Source of the DNA: CAYVBN01 sp964538565
GTDB lineage: Bacteria > Pseudomonadota > Alphaproteobacteria > Rhizobiales > Xanthobacteraceae
Direction: 5' to 3'
NCBI GenBank assembly: GCA_964538565.1
Contig: CAZIGW010000195.1
Location: forward strand, 1 to 37,195
DNA length: 37,195 nt
Shown: positions 25,783 to 35,076 of the stretch, in pieces
Layout: the number at the start of each line of letters is the position of its first letter
Position numbering within the stretch: position 1 is the stretch's first letter
Notes under the pieces: generated by a model
What the model saw: only the letters and a program-made list of their open reading frames with translations
Told to the model about the DNA's origin: nothing
Database searches by the model: none
Made by a program: the position numbers and the translations under genes

Positions 25783-26897
25783 ATCTTCCCGGGCCACAGG
25801 GCCTCGCAACCAGCCTGCGTCACCGCGACGATCGCCGAGGCGATGGCGCCACTCTGGTCGTCGCGAAAACCGGCCCGCAGGGAGTAGACGCCGCCGGCCT
25901 CCAGCGTCGCGCCGCTGCCGCGTCCCAGGAGCGGCGGCTCGTCGAGTGCAAGGCCGATCGAGCTCCCCAACACGCCGGCCGTCAGGGGGTGCGGCCGGAC
26001 AGTGCCGCCGCCGGCCTGCACGATCTCGCCGAGTTCGTCGACGTTCGCACCGGCTCTCGCCCTGTCGATCATCGAACGCACTCCGTGAAGCACCTCCTGC
26101 AGAGCATCTTCCCTCGCGCACAGGCGAACGAAGCCGTCCGCCCAATAGCCGCCCTGGCGCACGGCCAGATAGACCTGCAACGGATCGCATCGCGCCGCGA
26201 CGGGGACATCGAACGGCCGCAGGCTGAGACCGCCGTCGAGGCTGAACAGGCTGCGCGCGTCCTGCGCGCCACGGCGCAGCGCCGCGTGCTCCGCCGCAAG
26301 CACGCAGTCGGTGACCCCGTGGCCGGCGCGGAACGCTTCGTCGAGCGCCGCGACCGCGCCCGCGAGCGTCGCGGTCGCCGCGCGCAACGCCGCAAGCTCG
26401 CGCGGGCTCTTGATTCTCATGCGTGCGCGCAGCCGGTCGTCGCCGTTCGTCACCGCGACATCGGACGCGAGCGCCGCATCGAGCGAACGGCGCAGCGCAT
26501 ACGGCATCGCATCGCCGCCGATCAAGACGATCGCGCGCCCCTCACGCAGTCCTCCGACCCAGCCGGCAACGGTCGCCGGCGCGTCGCGCAGCGGTGCGAG
26601 ATCCTCCACGAAGGTCAGCGGCCTCGCGGCCGGCAGCATGTTGACGCCGCCGCCGATCAGGAGGCGCGGCGCGCCGCGGCGGGGAATGAGCGCCAGCGCC
26701 GCTTCGAGCTTGGGGGTGAAGTGCGTCAGATACGCGAGCGCGGCGTGATCGCGGCTGTCGCCATAGACGATCGCGCCGGCGGCCTGCGGGTGATCGTGCC
26801 ACAATGCGGCGATGCGCGCGTCGAATTCCGCCCGCGGCATGCGCGCCGGGTCCCAGTCGGCCGGGCCGATCAGCAGGGTGGGATGCATGGTGTACAC
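25779..26897 (-). CDS. Creatinase/aminopeptidase-fold (M24-like) protein with degenerate metal site
   Basis: A 372-residue protein with the two-domain layout of creatinase/prolidase: an N-terminal creatinase-like domain and a pita-bread C-terminal domain. The positions that hold metal ligands in M24 peptidases are not conserved. The first Asp region reads AVRQGGYWADGF, the GHGIG histidine region reads GVLGSSIGLALDEP, and the Glu-Pro-Gly loop reads GGVYSLRAGF. So it is not a normal metallopeptidase and may be a non-metal enzyme or a structural partner of the next-listed paralogue, 15 bases upstream. GTG 26897 has a GAGG ribosome site; ATG 26888 is an alternative. Confidence 0.8.
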   Translation of the reverse strand: MYTMHPTLLIGPADWDPARMPRAEFDARIAALWHDHPQAAGAIVYGDSRDHAALAYLTHFTPKLEAALALIPRRGAPRLLIGGGVNMLPAARPLTFVEDLAPLRDAPATVAGWVGGLREGRAIVLIGGDAMPYALRRSLDAALASDVAVTNGDDRLRARMRIKSPRELAALRAATATLAGAVAALDEAFRAGHGVTDCVLAAEHAALRRGAQDARSLFSLDGGLSLRPFDVPVAARCDPLQVYLAVRQGGYWADGFVRLCAREDALQEVLHGVRSMIDRARAGANVDELGEIVQAGGGTVRPHPLTAGVLGSSIGLALDEPPLLGRGSGATLEAGGVYSLRAGFRDDQSGAIASAIVAVTQAGCEALWPGKI

Positions 26898-26912
26898 GAC
26901 GGGCCTCGTCTC

Positions 26913-28025
26913 TCACACCGCGATCTCGGCAAGGGCCGCCCGCCGCCGTGTCAGGGCGCGCGCGCCCTGCGCGGTCATCACTGCGGGCTCGCCGCACAAC
27001 AGGTATCCGGTCTCCGGCAGGTACTGGTTCGGGTGGATCATGAACAGCATGTCCGGCTCCAGCACCGTCGCATTGTCGAGCGCGACATCGCCCGGCAGGA
27101 TCGCGCCGAAGCCGAGACCATGACCGCGGCGGCGGATGTGCGGCGGATGGCAGAATTCTCCATAGCCTTCCGCCTCGAGCACCGCGTTGACGGCGCGGCA
27201 CACGTCCGCCATCGTGGCCCCCGGCTGCGCGGCGGCGAAGCCGGCGGCCATCGCCTCGACCACCAGATCGTACTTCTGGCGCAGCACCGCGCTCGCTTCG
27301 CCGAGCACGATGGTGCGGCAGATCTGCGCCAGTTGCCCGCGGTAGCTCGGCGTCAGTTCGCACACGATGATGTCGCCCGCCGCGAGGCGGCGCCCGTGCG
27401 AGGGCGCGACCGCCTTGTTGTGCGGGCCGGCGCACATCAAGGCGAAATTGTCCTCCGCGCCGAGCGACTTCGAATGCCACCGCAGCTCGCCCGCCAATTC
27501 GTCCTCGCTCATGCCGGGCCGCGCGATGTCCATGAGATGCGCGAGCCCGAGTTCGGCGATGCGCGTCGCCTCGCGCGCGTTCGCCAGCTCGGTATCGGTT
27601 TTGCGCCGCGCCGGCTCGAACACGGTCGGATCGGCCGCCCTCGCCTGCGGCACGAGACCGAGAAATCGTTTCGCGATGCCATAAGGCAGAGCCGCAAGCC
27701 CGGCGACACCGAGCGCCGCGCGCCCGGCCTTCGCCGCGAGCGCAAGGCGTAGTCCCTCGACCACGTCGTCGGCTGGGACGATTTTTGTCTGGGGACAGAT
27801 CTGCGCCGCCCGTTCCGAGTCCCACGCGGGCGTCACCACCAGCGTCGCCGCGCCGTCGCGGTCGAGCACCGCCGCCACCGGTCCCATCGCCTTGAAGCCC
27901 GTGAGCACCATCACCGGATCGGGCTTCTCGATGAAATGCGCGCCGTCATGCAACGCCACGACGAGATCGAGTCTGTCCGCCGCCAGTCGGGCACGAATTT
28001 CAGCGAGGCGCTCGTCGAACGTCAT
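26913..28025 (-). CDS. Creatinase/Xaa-Pro-peptidase-fold (M24) family protein
   Basis: A 370-residue pita-bread-fold protein. The N-terminal domain (MTFDERLAEIRARLAADRLDLVVAL) is creatinase-like. The C-terminal domain has the substrate-site element RRGHGLGFGAILPG with its His. The Asp-x-n-Asp ligand pair reads ELTPSYRGQLAQICRT and the Glu loop reads LFMIHPNQY, so metal binding is doubtful, as in creatinase itself, which works without metal on a C-N bond. It starts 13 bases after the preceding gene's stop codon and is part of the same cluster. Together with the HyuAB genes this favours a C-N bond hydrolysing role over peptide cleavage, but that is inference. Confidence 0.85.
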   Translation of the reverse strand: MTFDERLAEIRARLAADRLDLVVALHDGAHFIEKPDPVMVLTGFKAMGPVAAVLDRDGAATLVVTPAWDSERAAQICPQTKIVPADDVVEGLRLALAAKAGRAALGVAGLAALPYGIAKRFLGLVPQARAADPTVFEPARRKTDTELANAREATRIAELGLAHLMDIARPGMSEDELAGELRWHSKSLGAEDNFALMCAGPHNKAVAPSHGRRLAAGDIIVCELTPSYRGQLAQICRTIVLGEASAVLRQKYDLVVEAMAAGFAAAQPGATMADVCRAVNAVLEAEGYGEFCHPPHIRRRGHGLGFGAILPGDVALDNATVLEPDMLFMIHPNQYLPETGYLLCGEPAVMTAQGARALTRRRAALAEIAV

Positions 28026-28038
28026 CCGACGACGATCT

Positions 28039-29028
28039 CTAGAATTCTTCCGAGCCCGAGCCGACCGCGTCGCCGAGATCGGTGTCGGCGAACAGGTCAT
28101 CGAGCGGCATCATCTTGCCGATCATCCCCTGCTGATGGCAGTAGCGCTGCACGGTCTCGAGATTCTTGCGGTTCGCGGGCGTCAACCCATAGGCCCACGG
28201 GTCGCGCCCAAAGACCGCCTCCTGCTCCTCGACCGCGGTGCGCACGAAGACGAGCGGAACCATGCGCGGATTGGCGACACGCCGGTAGGCCATCTGCTTC
28301 GACTTCTCGAACGCCTTGACCAGGTTGGTCGGCACCCACGGGTATCTGTCGACGATGTCCTGCTTGATGGCGGTGACATGCATGATCGGGAAGATGCCGG
28401 TCTGCCTGAAATAGGCGATCTCGACGCTCTTGTAGTCGGGAAACAGCCGGGCGATGCGCGTATCGCCTTCCACGAACGGACGCGGCAGCGTCGGCGAGAT
28501 CATGGCCGGGATGTCGCCGTCCGCCAGCATGTCGCTCAGGTTCTTGTCGGATTTCTTCATCTCGATCCGCAGCCCGGGTGGCGGCGTGAACGCAACATCC
28601 TCCGTGCGGTCGACCAGCCAGGTGATGGAGCGATGATCGAGACCGTAGTGCTCCTCGAGGATGCCGCGGATCCAGATGGCGGCGGCGGGCTGGAAGTTCG
28701 TGCCGCCGACCACCTTGCCGTTGAGGTCCTTCGGCTCCCTGATGCCCGCGTTGGCGTTCACGAACACGAAGCCGTGGCGGAAACGACGGTGCAGAAAGAC
28801 CGGAATGGCGGTCATCGGCTCGCCCTGGTCGCGAATCATGAAGTAGGCGCCGACGTTCTCCTCGCAGACGTCGAATTCATGCTTGCGGCCCATGCGCCAG
28901 TGGCGTTCGCGCGGCCCCATCTCGGATAGGAAGATCAGATCGAGCCCTTCCGCCTCGACCAGCCCCTCCTTGAGCGGCCGCACGATGTCATAATCGCCGC
29001 AAGCGACCGTCAGCTTCAGCTTCGCCAT
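28039..29028 (-). CDS. 4,5-dihydroxyphthalate decarboxylase-like / periplasmic-binding-fold protein
   Basis: A 329-residue protein of the NMT1/periplasmic-binding fold, most like the 4,5-dihydroxyphthalate decarboxylase (Pht5) branch: LTVACGDYDIVRPLKEG at the start, the IPVFLHRRFRHGFVFV block, GIREPKDLNGKVVG and AIWIRGILEEHYGL. There is no signal peptide, and ATG 29028 with AAGGAG before it is clear, so it is probably cytoplasmic and enzymatic rather than a transporter receptor. It sits between two exported binding proteins and the M24 pair. Automated pipelines often label this family as an ABC transporter substrate-binding protein. Which ring or acid it acts on is unknown. Confidence 0.82.
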   Translation of the reverse strand: MAKLKLTVACGDYDIVRPLKEGLVEAEGLDLIFLSEMGPRERHWRMGRKHEFDVCEENVGAYFMIRDQGEPMTAIPVFLHRRFRHGFVFVNANAGIREPKDLNGKVVGGTNFQPAAAIWIRGILEEHYGLDHRSITWLVDRTEDVAFTPPPGLRIEMKKSDKNLSDMLADGDIPAMISPTLPRPFVEGDTRIARLFPDYKSVEIAYFRQTGIFPIMHVTAIKQDIVDRYPWVPTNLVKAFEKSKQMAYRRVANPRMVPLVFVRTAVEEQEAVFGRDPWAYGLTPANRKNLETVQRYCHQQGMIGKMMPLDDLFADTDLGDAVGSGSEEF

Positions 29029-29137
29029 CCGCTTCTCCTTCGCCTGCGCCGACAGGCGGGCGCAGCTTTCAGCTCCTTGCCGAAGACGAGGCGCGCGCAT
29101 CCGACGCCGGACACGTCCTGCGCCCGGCCCTGGTCGC

Positions 29138-30118
29138 TCACCTCGGCAGGAATGCCTCGGTGTAGAGCGTCTTCGGGTCGGGCTCCTGCCTGAGCGTGCC
29201 GAGTTCGACATAGGAGCGGGTGAGCACCGCCAGGGCCTTGGCGGAGAACCTGCCGTCGTCGGAGAACATCGGCATCAGCTCGTCGTAGGTCCGCGCGGCG
29301 ATCTCGTCGTCCTTGCTCATCACGTCGGCGGCGATCTTCACCGTCTCGGCCTTGTGCGTGCGCATGTAGGCGATCGTTTCGAACCAGCCCTTGAGGAAGT
29401 TGCGCAGATCCTCCGGCCGCTGCGCGATCACCTTGTTGGTGGCGAAGATCACGTGGATGATGAAATCCTTGATGTCGCCGAAGCGCACCAGGATGCGACC
29501 CTCGCCCTTCTTCTCCAGCTCGAAGGCGTTGCCGATGTCCATGATGACGCCGTCGATGTCGCCGCGCTTCAGCGCCACGATCTGGCCCGGCATCTGGCCC
29601 ATGGGCTGGATGTCGATTCCCTTGGGGCCCCATCCCTGCCGCCGCGAGGTTTCGCTCACCAGCCAATAGGTCAGCGAGCCAGCGGTGGAAACGCTGACCT
29701 TCCTGCCCTTGAGATCGGCGACCGTCTTCGGTCCGTCGGGACGCACCACGATCGCGAGCAGCAGCGGCGGACCCGCCATCGCGGCGATCGCCTTGACGGG
29801 CGAGCCCTTGGCGATGAACGCCATGCCGGGTCCGGAGCCGAGCGCCAGATCGATCCCGTCGGCAGCCATCGCCTGCTGCAGCTTGGCGTCGCCCGCGAAC
29901 GCGATCGATTCGACGTCGAGGCCGTGCTTCTTGAAGAAGCCCTGGCGGATGCCGACGTCGAGCGGAACGAACGAGAAGGCCTCCGGCACCGCCTTTCCGA
30001 CCCGCAGCTTGTCCGCGGCTCCGGCGTTCGCCGCCATCGACGTTGCGCCGATGACGAGCGTGATCATCGCCAGCACGGCCTGGTGCAGCGGTGTGAAGAT
30101 CGCGTGCGTCTTGTGCAT
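29138..30118 (-). CDS. ABC transporter substrate-binding protein (NMT1/SsuA/NrtA type), second of a tandem pair
   Basis: A 326-residue exported binding protein. A signal peptide (KTHAIFTPLHQAVLAMITLVIG, Ala-rich end near NAGAA) precedes the mature start DKLRVGKAVPEAFSFVPLDVG. The GIRQGFFKKHGLDVE, LALGSGPGMAFIAKGSPVKAIAAMAG and DLKGRKVSVSTAGSLTYWLVSE segments are characteristic of SsuA/TauA/NrtA-type receptors for small organic ligands. It is a close paralogue of the gene 49 bases upstream, with an identical FLKGWFETIAYMR and near-identical YDELMPMFSDDGRF. GGAGG precedes the start. No permease or ATPase gene is in the window, so the transporter core must lie elsewhere. Confidence 0.88.
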   Translation of the reverse strand: MHKTHAIFTPLHQAVLAMITLVIGATSMAANAGAADKLRVGKAVPEAFSFVPLDVGIRQGFFKKHGLDVESIAFAGDAKLQQAMAADGIDLALGSGPGMAFIAKGSPVKAIAAMAGPPLLLAIVVRPDGPKTVADLKGRKVSVSTAGSLTYWLVSETSRRQGWGPKGIDIQPMGQMPGQIVALKRGDIDGVIMDIGNAFELEKKGEGRILVRFGDIKDFIIHVIFATNKVIAQRPEDLRNFLKGWFETIAYMRTHKAETVKIAADVMSKDDEIAARTYDELMPMFSDDGRFSAKALAVLTRSYVELGTLRQEPDPKTLYTEAFLPR

Positions 30119-30167
30119 GGTCCTCGCGCGCCTCCGGTTTGCTTCGTTACGTCTCACGGCACTTCTG

Positions 30168-31157
30168 TCAGGACTTCGGCAGGAACGCCGGGGTGACGAG
30201 CTTGCTCATGTCGGGCTCCTGCGGCAGCGTCTTCATCTCGACGAACGAGCGCCGCAGCACCCCCAATGCCTCCGGGTCGAAGCGCCCGTCGTCGGAGAAC
30301 ATCGGCATGAGTTCGTCGTAGATGCCCGAGGAGGTCTTCTCGTCGCTGCCCATGACCTGCGCGGCGATCCTGACGGTCTCGGCCTTGTGCGCCCGCATGT
30401 AGGCGATGGTCTCGAACCAGCCCTTCAGGAAACGGCGCAGCGCCTCCGGCTTTTCGGCGATCGCCTTGTCGGTCGCGAAGATCACGTGAATGTGGAAGTG
30501 TTTCACCAGATCGCCGAAGCGCAGAATGATGCGGCCGTCGCCGTGCTCGGCGTAGTTGAGCGCGACCGCGAGGTTGACGATTGCCGCGTCGAGCGCCTTC
30601 GACTTGAGCGCGGCGACGCGCGCGCCGTCCTCGCCGACCGCCACCTGCGCCATTCCGTCGTTGCCCCAGCCCTTCTGCCGCGACACCTCGCTGATGATCC
30701 AGCTCGTCACCGAGCCGACGGTGGAGACGCCGACCTTCCGGCCCTTCAGGTCGTCGGCCGACCTGATGCTGCCGTCGTTGCGCACCACCAGCGCGAACAG
30801 CAGCGGCGGTCCCGCCATCGCGGCGATGCCCTTGACCGGCGATCCCTTGACGATGAAGGCAAGTCCGGGTCCGGAGCCGAGGCCGATGTCGATGCTGTCG
30901 GCCGCCATCGCCTGCTGCACCTTCGCGTCGCCGCCGAAGTTCGCGATCTCGATGTCGAGACCGTTCTTCTTGAAGATGCCGATCTGCACGCCGACGTCGA
31001 TCGGCACGAAGGAAAAGGCCGTGCGGCCGGCTTTGCCGACCCGCAGCGTTTCCGCCCTGGCGCCGGTCGCCGCCAGCATCGCGCCGAACAGGGCGACAAC
31101 AGCGATCCGCAACCACCGGCCCGGCGCAGGCGGTCGGCCCGTCCTCAGGCGTGTCAT
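30168..31157 (-). CDS. ABC transporter substrate-binding protein (NMT1/SsuA/NrtA type), first of a tandem pair
   Basis: A 329-residue exported receptor with signal peptide (RWLRIAVVALFGAMLAATGARA, cleavage before ETLRVGKAG). Its body matches its downstream neighbour over the whole length, including LGSGPGLAFIVKGSPVKGIAAMAG and YDELMPMFSDDGRF, with differences clustered in the second lobe (GEDGARVAALKSKALDAAIVNLAVALNY here, against MGQMPGQIVALKRGDIDGVIMD there). That pattern is what is expected if the two copies bind different but related ligands. AGGAGGGG precedes ATG 31157. It follows the HyuB stop codon after 59 bases. Confidence 0.88.
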   Translation of the reverse strand: MTRLRTGRPPAPGRWLRIAVVALFGAMLAATGARAETLRVGKAGRTAFSFVPIDVGVQIGIFKKNGLDIEIANFGGDAKVQQAMAADSIDIGLGSGPGLAFIVKGSPVKGIAAMAGPPLLFALVVRNDGSIRSADDLKGRKVGVSTVGSVTSWIISEVSRQKGWGNDGMAQVAVGEDGARVAALKSKALDAAIVNLAVALNYAEHGDGRIILRFGDLVKHFHIHVIFATDKAIAEKPEALRRFLKGWFETIAYMRAHKAETVRIAAQVMGSDEKTSSGIYDELMPMFSDDGRFDPEALGVLRRSFVEMKTLPQEPDMSKLVTPAFLPKS

Positions 31158-31216
31158 GACCCCTCCTCCCTCGTTCAGGCCGGTTGTTCCGTCCCGGTTT
31201 TTCTCTGTTGCGTATC

Positions 31217-33043
31217 TTACCTGCAGGACATCCCCTGGCGACCGGCTTTTCGCGCCTCTTTCAATTCCTTCCGCAGCGCCGCCGTCGCTGCCTGGTCGAC
31301 GCTCAGGTCCTCGCCCAGAACCACGCCATAGTGTTCGCGCGCGGCCTCGCGCGAGATCAGGTCCTCGCGCACGTCCTCCGCGACCTTGAGCGGATCGCGC
31401 TCGTACGGATCGCCCCAGCCGCCGCCGCCGCCGGTGCGCACGATCGCGCAGGCGCCGACCGGCACCGGCAGGCGCGCGCCCGCCATCAGGCGAAACTCCT
31501 TTTCCTCCGGCAGCCGCAGCAGGTAGCCGCCGGATTCGCCCGGCGTGCCGCCCCACAGGCCCCACGGCGGGCACTGGGTGCGCCGGGTCTGCTCGAAATT
31601 CCAGTGCCCCTCGACCAGGTTGCGCACCCGCATGTCGATGCCGAGACCGCCGCGATACTTGCCGGCTCCGCAGGAATCGCGGCGCAACGCGCGGCTTTCG
31701 ACCAGCACCGGGCACTTCAACTCGATGCCTTCGATCGAGCCGTTGCGAACGTCGCCCTGGCAGACCGAGACCGTGCCGGACTCGCCGTCCTCCGTCGGCC
31801 GCCCGCCCCAGCCGCCGCCCTCGAGGCTCTGCACCACGAAACGCCGCCCCGTCGTGGGATGCACGCCGAAGAAGACGACCGCGCCGCCGAGCAGCCCGTG
31901 ATGGCCGGCCGGCACCTTGTCGGGCATCGCCTTGGCGAGCGCCGCCACGATCGCATCGACCACCGTCGGCACGATCGCGCTCCAGCCGGCCATCGGCGCC
32001 GGAAAGCGCGCCATCATGATGTTGCCTTCCGGGATCACCACCTCGAGGGCGCGGAACGAGCCTTCGTTGACGGGATCGAGCGGGCCGGTCAGCGCCTTGT
32101 AGGCGACCCGGGCGCCGGCGAGCGTGCGCGAATTGATACCGGCCCTGCGCTCCGGCGAGCAGCCGGACAGATCGATGGTCATCGAGGAGCCCGCGATCGT
32201 CACCTTGACGTGGATCGGAACCGGCTCGCCCTTGCGCACGCCGTCGTCGTCGATCGAGGCGGAGGCCTCGTAGACGCCGTCGGGGAGCTGCGCCACCACG
32301 TTGCGGCACTTGCGCTCCGTCTCCTCGAAGATGCGCTCGATCGCCGCCAGAATCGTGTCGCGGCCGTACTTGTCGAACAACTCGTCCATCCGTCGCGCCG
32401 CGAGGCGGCAGGCCGCCATCTGCGATTTCATGTCGCCGAGCGAGGATTCGGGAAAGCGGATGTTGTCCCTGATCACCCGATGGAGCGTCTCGTCGAGCAC
32501 GCCCTCGCGGTAGATCTTGAGCTGGTCGAGCTGCAGCCCTTCGAGCCAGGGATCGGCCACCTGCGGTCCGGCGCCGAACCCCGTGGACGTGCCGCCGACG
32601 TCGATCCAGTGCGCGCGCACCATGGAGAACATCAGGAGTTCGCCGCGGTAGAAGTACGGCATGTAGATGACGACGTTGTTGAGATGCTGGCCGGCCACCG
32701 CCTGGTGATTGGTGATGATGACGTCTCCCGGCCTGAAGCCCTTGGCGCCGTACCGCTTCATGCCGTCGACGATCACGACGCCGAGGTCCGCCACGAAGTG
32801 CGAGACGCCGCCGACGTTCTGCGAGATGAGCTGGCCCTCCGGGTCGACGAGCGCGGTGCAGAAGTCCCGCACCTCGTAGATCATCATGTTGTAGGAGGTG
32901 CGCTGCAGATCGGCCGCCATCTCGTTGGCGACGGCGGGCAGCGCATTGCGGATGACCTCGAGCGTCACCGCGTCCAGCCTGACGCCGCGCTTCGGCGGCC
33001 TCCGCTTCGTGGCCGGGTTCTTCCCCTGCGGCTTGCGCGTCAT
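31217..33043 (-). CDS. Hydantoinase B/oxoprolinase family protein (HyuB-type)
   Basis: A 608-residue HyuB subunit. Family features are LDAVTLEVIRNALPAVANEMAADLQRTSYN, PGDVIITNHQAVAGQHLNNV, AHWIDVGG and the Gly-rich C-terminal GGGGGWGDPYERDP. With HyuA it forms ATP-dependent cyclic-amide hydrolases (N-methylhydantoinase, 5-oxoprolinase) or acetone-carboxylase-like enzymes. Its ATG overlaps the HyuA stop codon as ATGA (33043-33040), so the subunits are coupled. The N-terminal 20 residues are Lys/Arg-rich and not part of the family core. The length and motifs indicate an intact, active-looking subunit. The substrate is not readable from sequence. Confidence 0.92.
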   Translation of the reverse strand: MTRKPQGKNPATKRRPPKRGVRLDAVTLEVIRNALPAVANEMAADLQRTSYNMMIYEVRDFCTALVDPEGQLISQNVGGVSHFVADLGVVIVDGMKRYGAKGFRPGDVIITNHQAVAGQHLNNVVIYMPYFYRGELLMFSMVRAHWIDVGGTSTGFGAGPQVADPWLEGLQLDQLKIYREGVLDETLHRVIRDNIRFPESSLGDMKSQMAACRLAARRMDELFDKYGRDTILAAIERIFEETERKCRNVVAQLPDGVYEASASIDDDGVRKGEPVPIHVKVTIAGSSMTIDLSGCSPERRAGINSRTLAGARVAYKALTGPLDPVNEGSFRALEVVIPEGNIMMARFPAPMAGWSAIVPTVVDAIVAALAKAMPDKVPAGHHGLLGGAVVFFGVHPTTGRRFVVQSLEGGGWGGRPTEDGESGTVSVCQGDVRNGSIEGIELKCPVLVESRALRRDSCGAGKYRGGLGIDMRVRNLVEGHWNFEQTRRTQCPPWGLWGGTPGESGGYLLRLPEEKEFRLMAGARLPVPVGACAIVRTGGGGGWGDPYERDPLKVAEDVREDLISREAAREHYGVVLGEDLSVDQAATAALRKELKEARKAGRQGMSCR

Positions 33044-35076
33044 CGGCCGCCTCCGACTGCGATGATGAGTTCGCCCGAAGGGGCCACCCGGCAGACGTCG
33101 CCCTGGTGCAGGACCGTCGTCGTGCCGTGCTCCTCGATCAGCGCCGGACCGGCGATGCGGGCGCCGCGGCCGAGCGCGCTGCGCGCGTAGACCGGACAGT
33201 TCACCGGCTTGCCGGCGGCGAAATAGACCGGCCGGCGGCGCGCGGACACGGCGCCCTTGCGGGCTTTGACGGACGGGAATTTCAGCTTCGGGCGCTTGCC
33301 GATCATGGCAAGCCGCATGTTGACCATCTCGACCGGTTCGTCCGGGGAATGATGCGCATAGCGGCGCTCGTAGAGCCGGTCGAAGGCTGTGCGGATGGCG
33401 CGACGATCACCCTTCTCGAACTGGGCCAAGGTGACCGGCACGGAGAGCGTGAACTCCTGCCCGGTATAGCGCAGGTCGAGATGCACCTGCCGCTCGGCGC
33501 CCTTGCGGTGGCGCAACCCGCCTTCCGCCTCCGCCACCATCTCCTCGTGGATCGCGACCAGCCTGGCGAAATCGACACTGGCGAGATCGGCATAGCAGGT
33601 GCGGATGAAATCGTGGCGTTCGTCGGCGAGCAGCATGCCGAGCGCGGAGAAGTGCGAGGGAAAGAGCGGCACCACGACGGTCGGGATGTGCAGTTCGCGC
33701 GCGATCGCCAGGACATGCAGCGGCCCGGCGCCCCCGGAGGCGACGAGCACGAAATCGCGCGGGTCGTAGCCCTTCTCGACCGAGACCTCGCGCACCGCGA
33801 GCGACATCTTGTTGATGGCGATTTCGAGAATCGACTGCGCCGCTTCGGTCACGCTCATGCCGAACGGCCTTGCGATCACCCGCTCGATGCCCTTCGCCGC
33901 CCCCTCCGCGTCGAGCACCATCGTGCCGCCGAGGAAATTGTGCGGATCGAGCCGGCCGAGCACCACGTTGGCGTCGGTGATGGTCGGCTCGGTGCCGCCG
34001 CCGCGATAGCAGATCGGTCCCGGATCGGCGCCCGCGCTCTGCGGGCCGACCTTGAGCGCACCGATGTCGTCGCGCCAGGCGATCGAGCCGCCGCCGGCGC
34101 CGACCTCGACGACGTCGATCATCGGCACCATCACCGGATGGCCGCTGGCGTAGCCGCCGACGTAGTAGCCGGGCGCCATGGTGGGCTCGCCGTCGCGCAC
34201 GAGGCTCGCCTTCGCGGTCGTGCCGCCCATGTCGAAGGAGATGACGTTCGCATAGCCGAGCTTCTGGCCGACGCGGGCCGAGGCGATGATGCCGCCGACC
34301 GGCCCCGACTCCATCATCGCCACCGGCCGCTCCTGCGCCACCTCCGGGCTCATGACGCCGCCGTTGGAACGCATGATCGACAGATCACCTCTGAAGCCGA
34401 CGGCGCCGAGATTGTGCTTGAGGCTTTTCACGTAACCGCCGACCTTGGGGCCGATGTAGGCGTTGACCACGGTGGTCGATGTGCGCTCGAACTCGCGGTA
34501 CTCGCGCAGGATTTCGTGCGACAGCGAGAGATACGCCCCGGGCAGCGTCGCCCGGAGGATCTCGCCGGCCGCGCGCTCGTGCCGCGGATTGACATAGGAG
34601 TGCAGGAAGCACACGGCGACCGCCTCGACGCCTTCCTGTTTCAGGGAATGCGCCACCGCCTCGACGCCGGCGCGATCAAGCGGCGTGTGCACTTTGCCGG
34701 AGGCGAGCACGCGCTCTGCCACCTCCTTCGTCAGATGCCGCGGCACCAGCGGCCGATGGCGATGAAACAGGAGGTTGTAGGCCTCCGGCCGGTTGCCACG
34801 GCCGATGATGTAGACGTCGCGTGTGCCGTCGGTGACGACAAGCGCGGTTTTCGCCCCCTTGCGCTCGATCAGCGTATTGATCGCGATGGTCGAGCCGTGG
34901 ATCAGTTCGTCGATCGCCCCGACGGCGACCCCCGACTTGCGCAGGCAGTCGACGATGCCCTGCACCAGGTTGGCGGGTGTCGTCAGGCTCTTGGCTTCGA
35001 CGAAACGCCCCGCCGTCCCGTCGAACCCGACGAGATCGGTGAACGTGCCGCCGATGTCGATGGCAACGACAATCAC
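33040..35076 (-). CDS. Hydantoinase A/oxoprolinase family protein (HyuA-type)
   Basis: A 678-residue HyuA subunit with the ASKHA-type ATPase opening VVAIDIGGTFTDLVG, the HGSTIAINTLIERKGAKTALVVT block, a central FDMGGTTAKASLV phosphate loop, VGPQSAGADPGPICY and SGGAGPLH. It should bind and hydrolyse ATP to drive ring opening of a cyclic amide with the HyuB partner. GTG 35076 was chosen because it starts right before the conserved first strand and has GGGGGAAG upstream; a TTG at 35094 would add six residues (PGGSG). It is the first gene of the long minus-strand cluster and is divergent from the LysR gene across about 100 bases, the classic place for LysR-type control. Confidence 0.92.
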   Translation of the reverse strand: MIVVAIDIGGTFTDLVGFDGTAGRFVEAKSLTTPANLVQGIVDCLRKSGVAVGAIDELIHGSTIAINTLIERKGAKTALVVTDGTRDVYIIGRGNRPEAYNLLFHRHRPLVPRHLTKEVAERVLASGKVHTPLDRAGVEAVAHSLKQEGVEAVAVCFLHSYVNPRHERAAGEILRATLPGAYLSLSHEILREYREFERTSTTVVNAYIGPKVGGYVKSLKHNLGAVGFRGDLSIMRSNGGVMSPEVAQERPVAMMESGPVGGIIASARVGQKLGYANVISFDMGGTTAKASLVRDGEPTMAPGYYVGGYASGHPVMVPMIDVVEVGAGGGSIAWRDDIGALKVGPQSAGADPGPICYRGGGTEPTITDANVVLGRLDPHNFLGGTMVLDAEGAAKGIERVIARPFGMSVTEAAQSILEIAINKMSLAVREVSVEKGYDPRDFVLVASGGAGPLHVLAIARELHIPTVVVPLFPSHFSALGMLLADERHDFIRTCYADLASVDFARLVAIHEEMVAEAEGGLRHRKGAERQVHLDLRYTGQEFTLSVPVTLAQFEKGDRRAIRTAFDRLYERRYAHHSPDEPVEMVNMRLAMIGKRPKLKFPSVKARKGAVSARRRPVYFAAGKPVNCPVYARSALGRGARIAGPALIEEHGTTTVLHQGDVCRVAPSGELIIAVGGGR

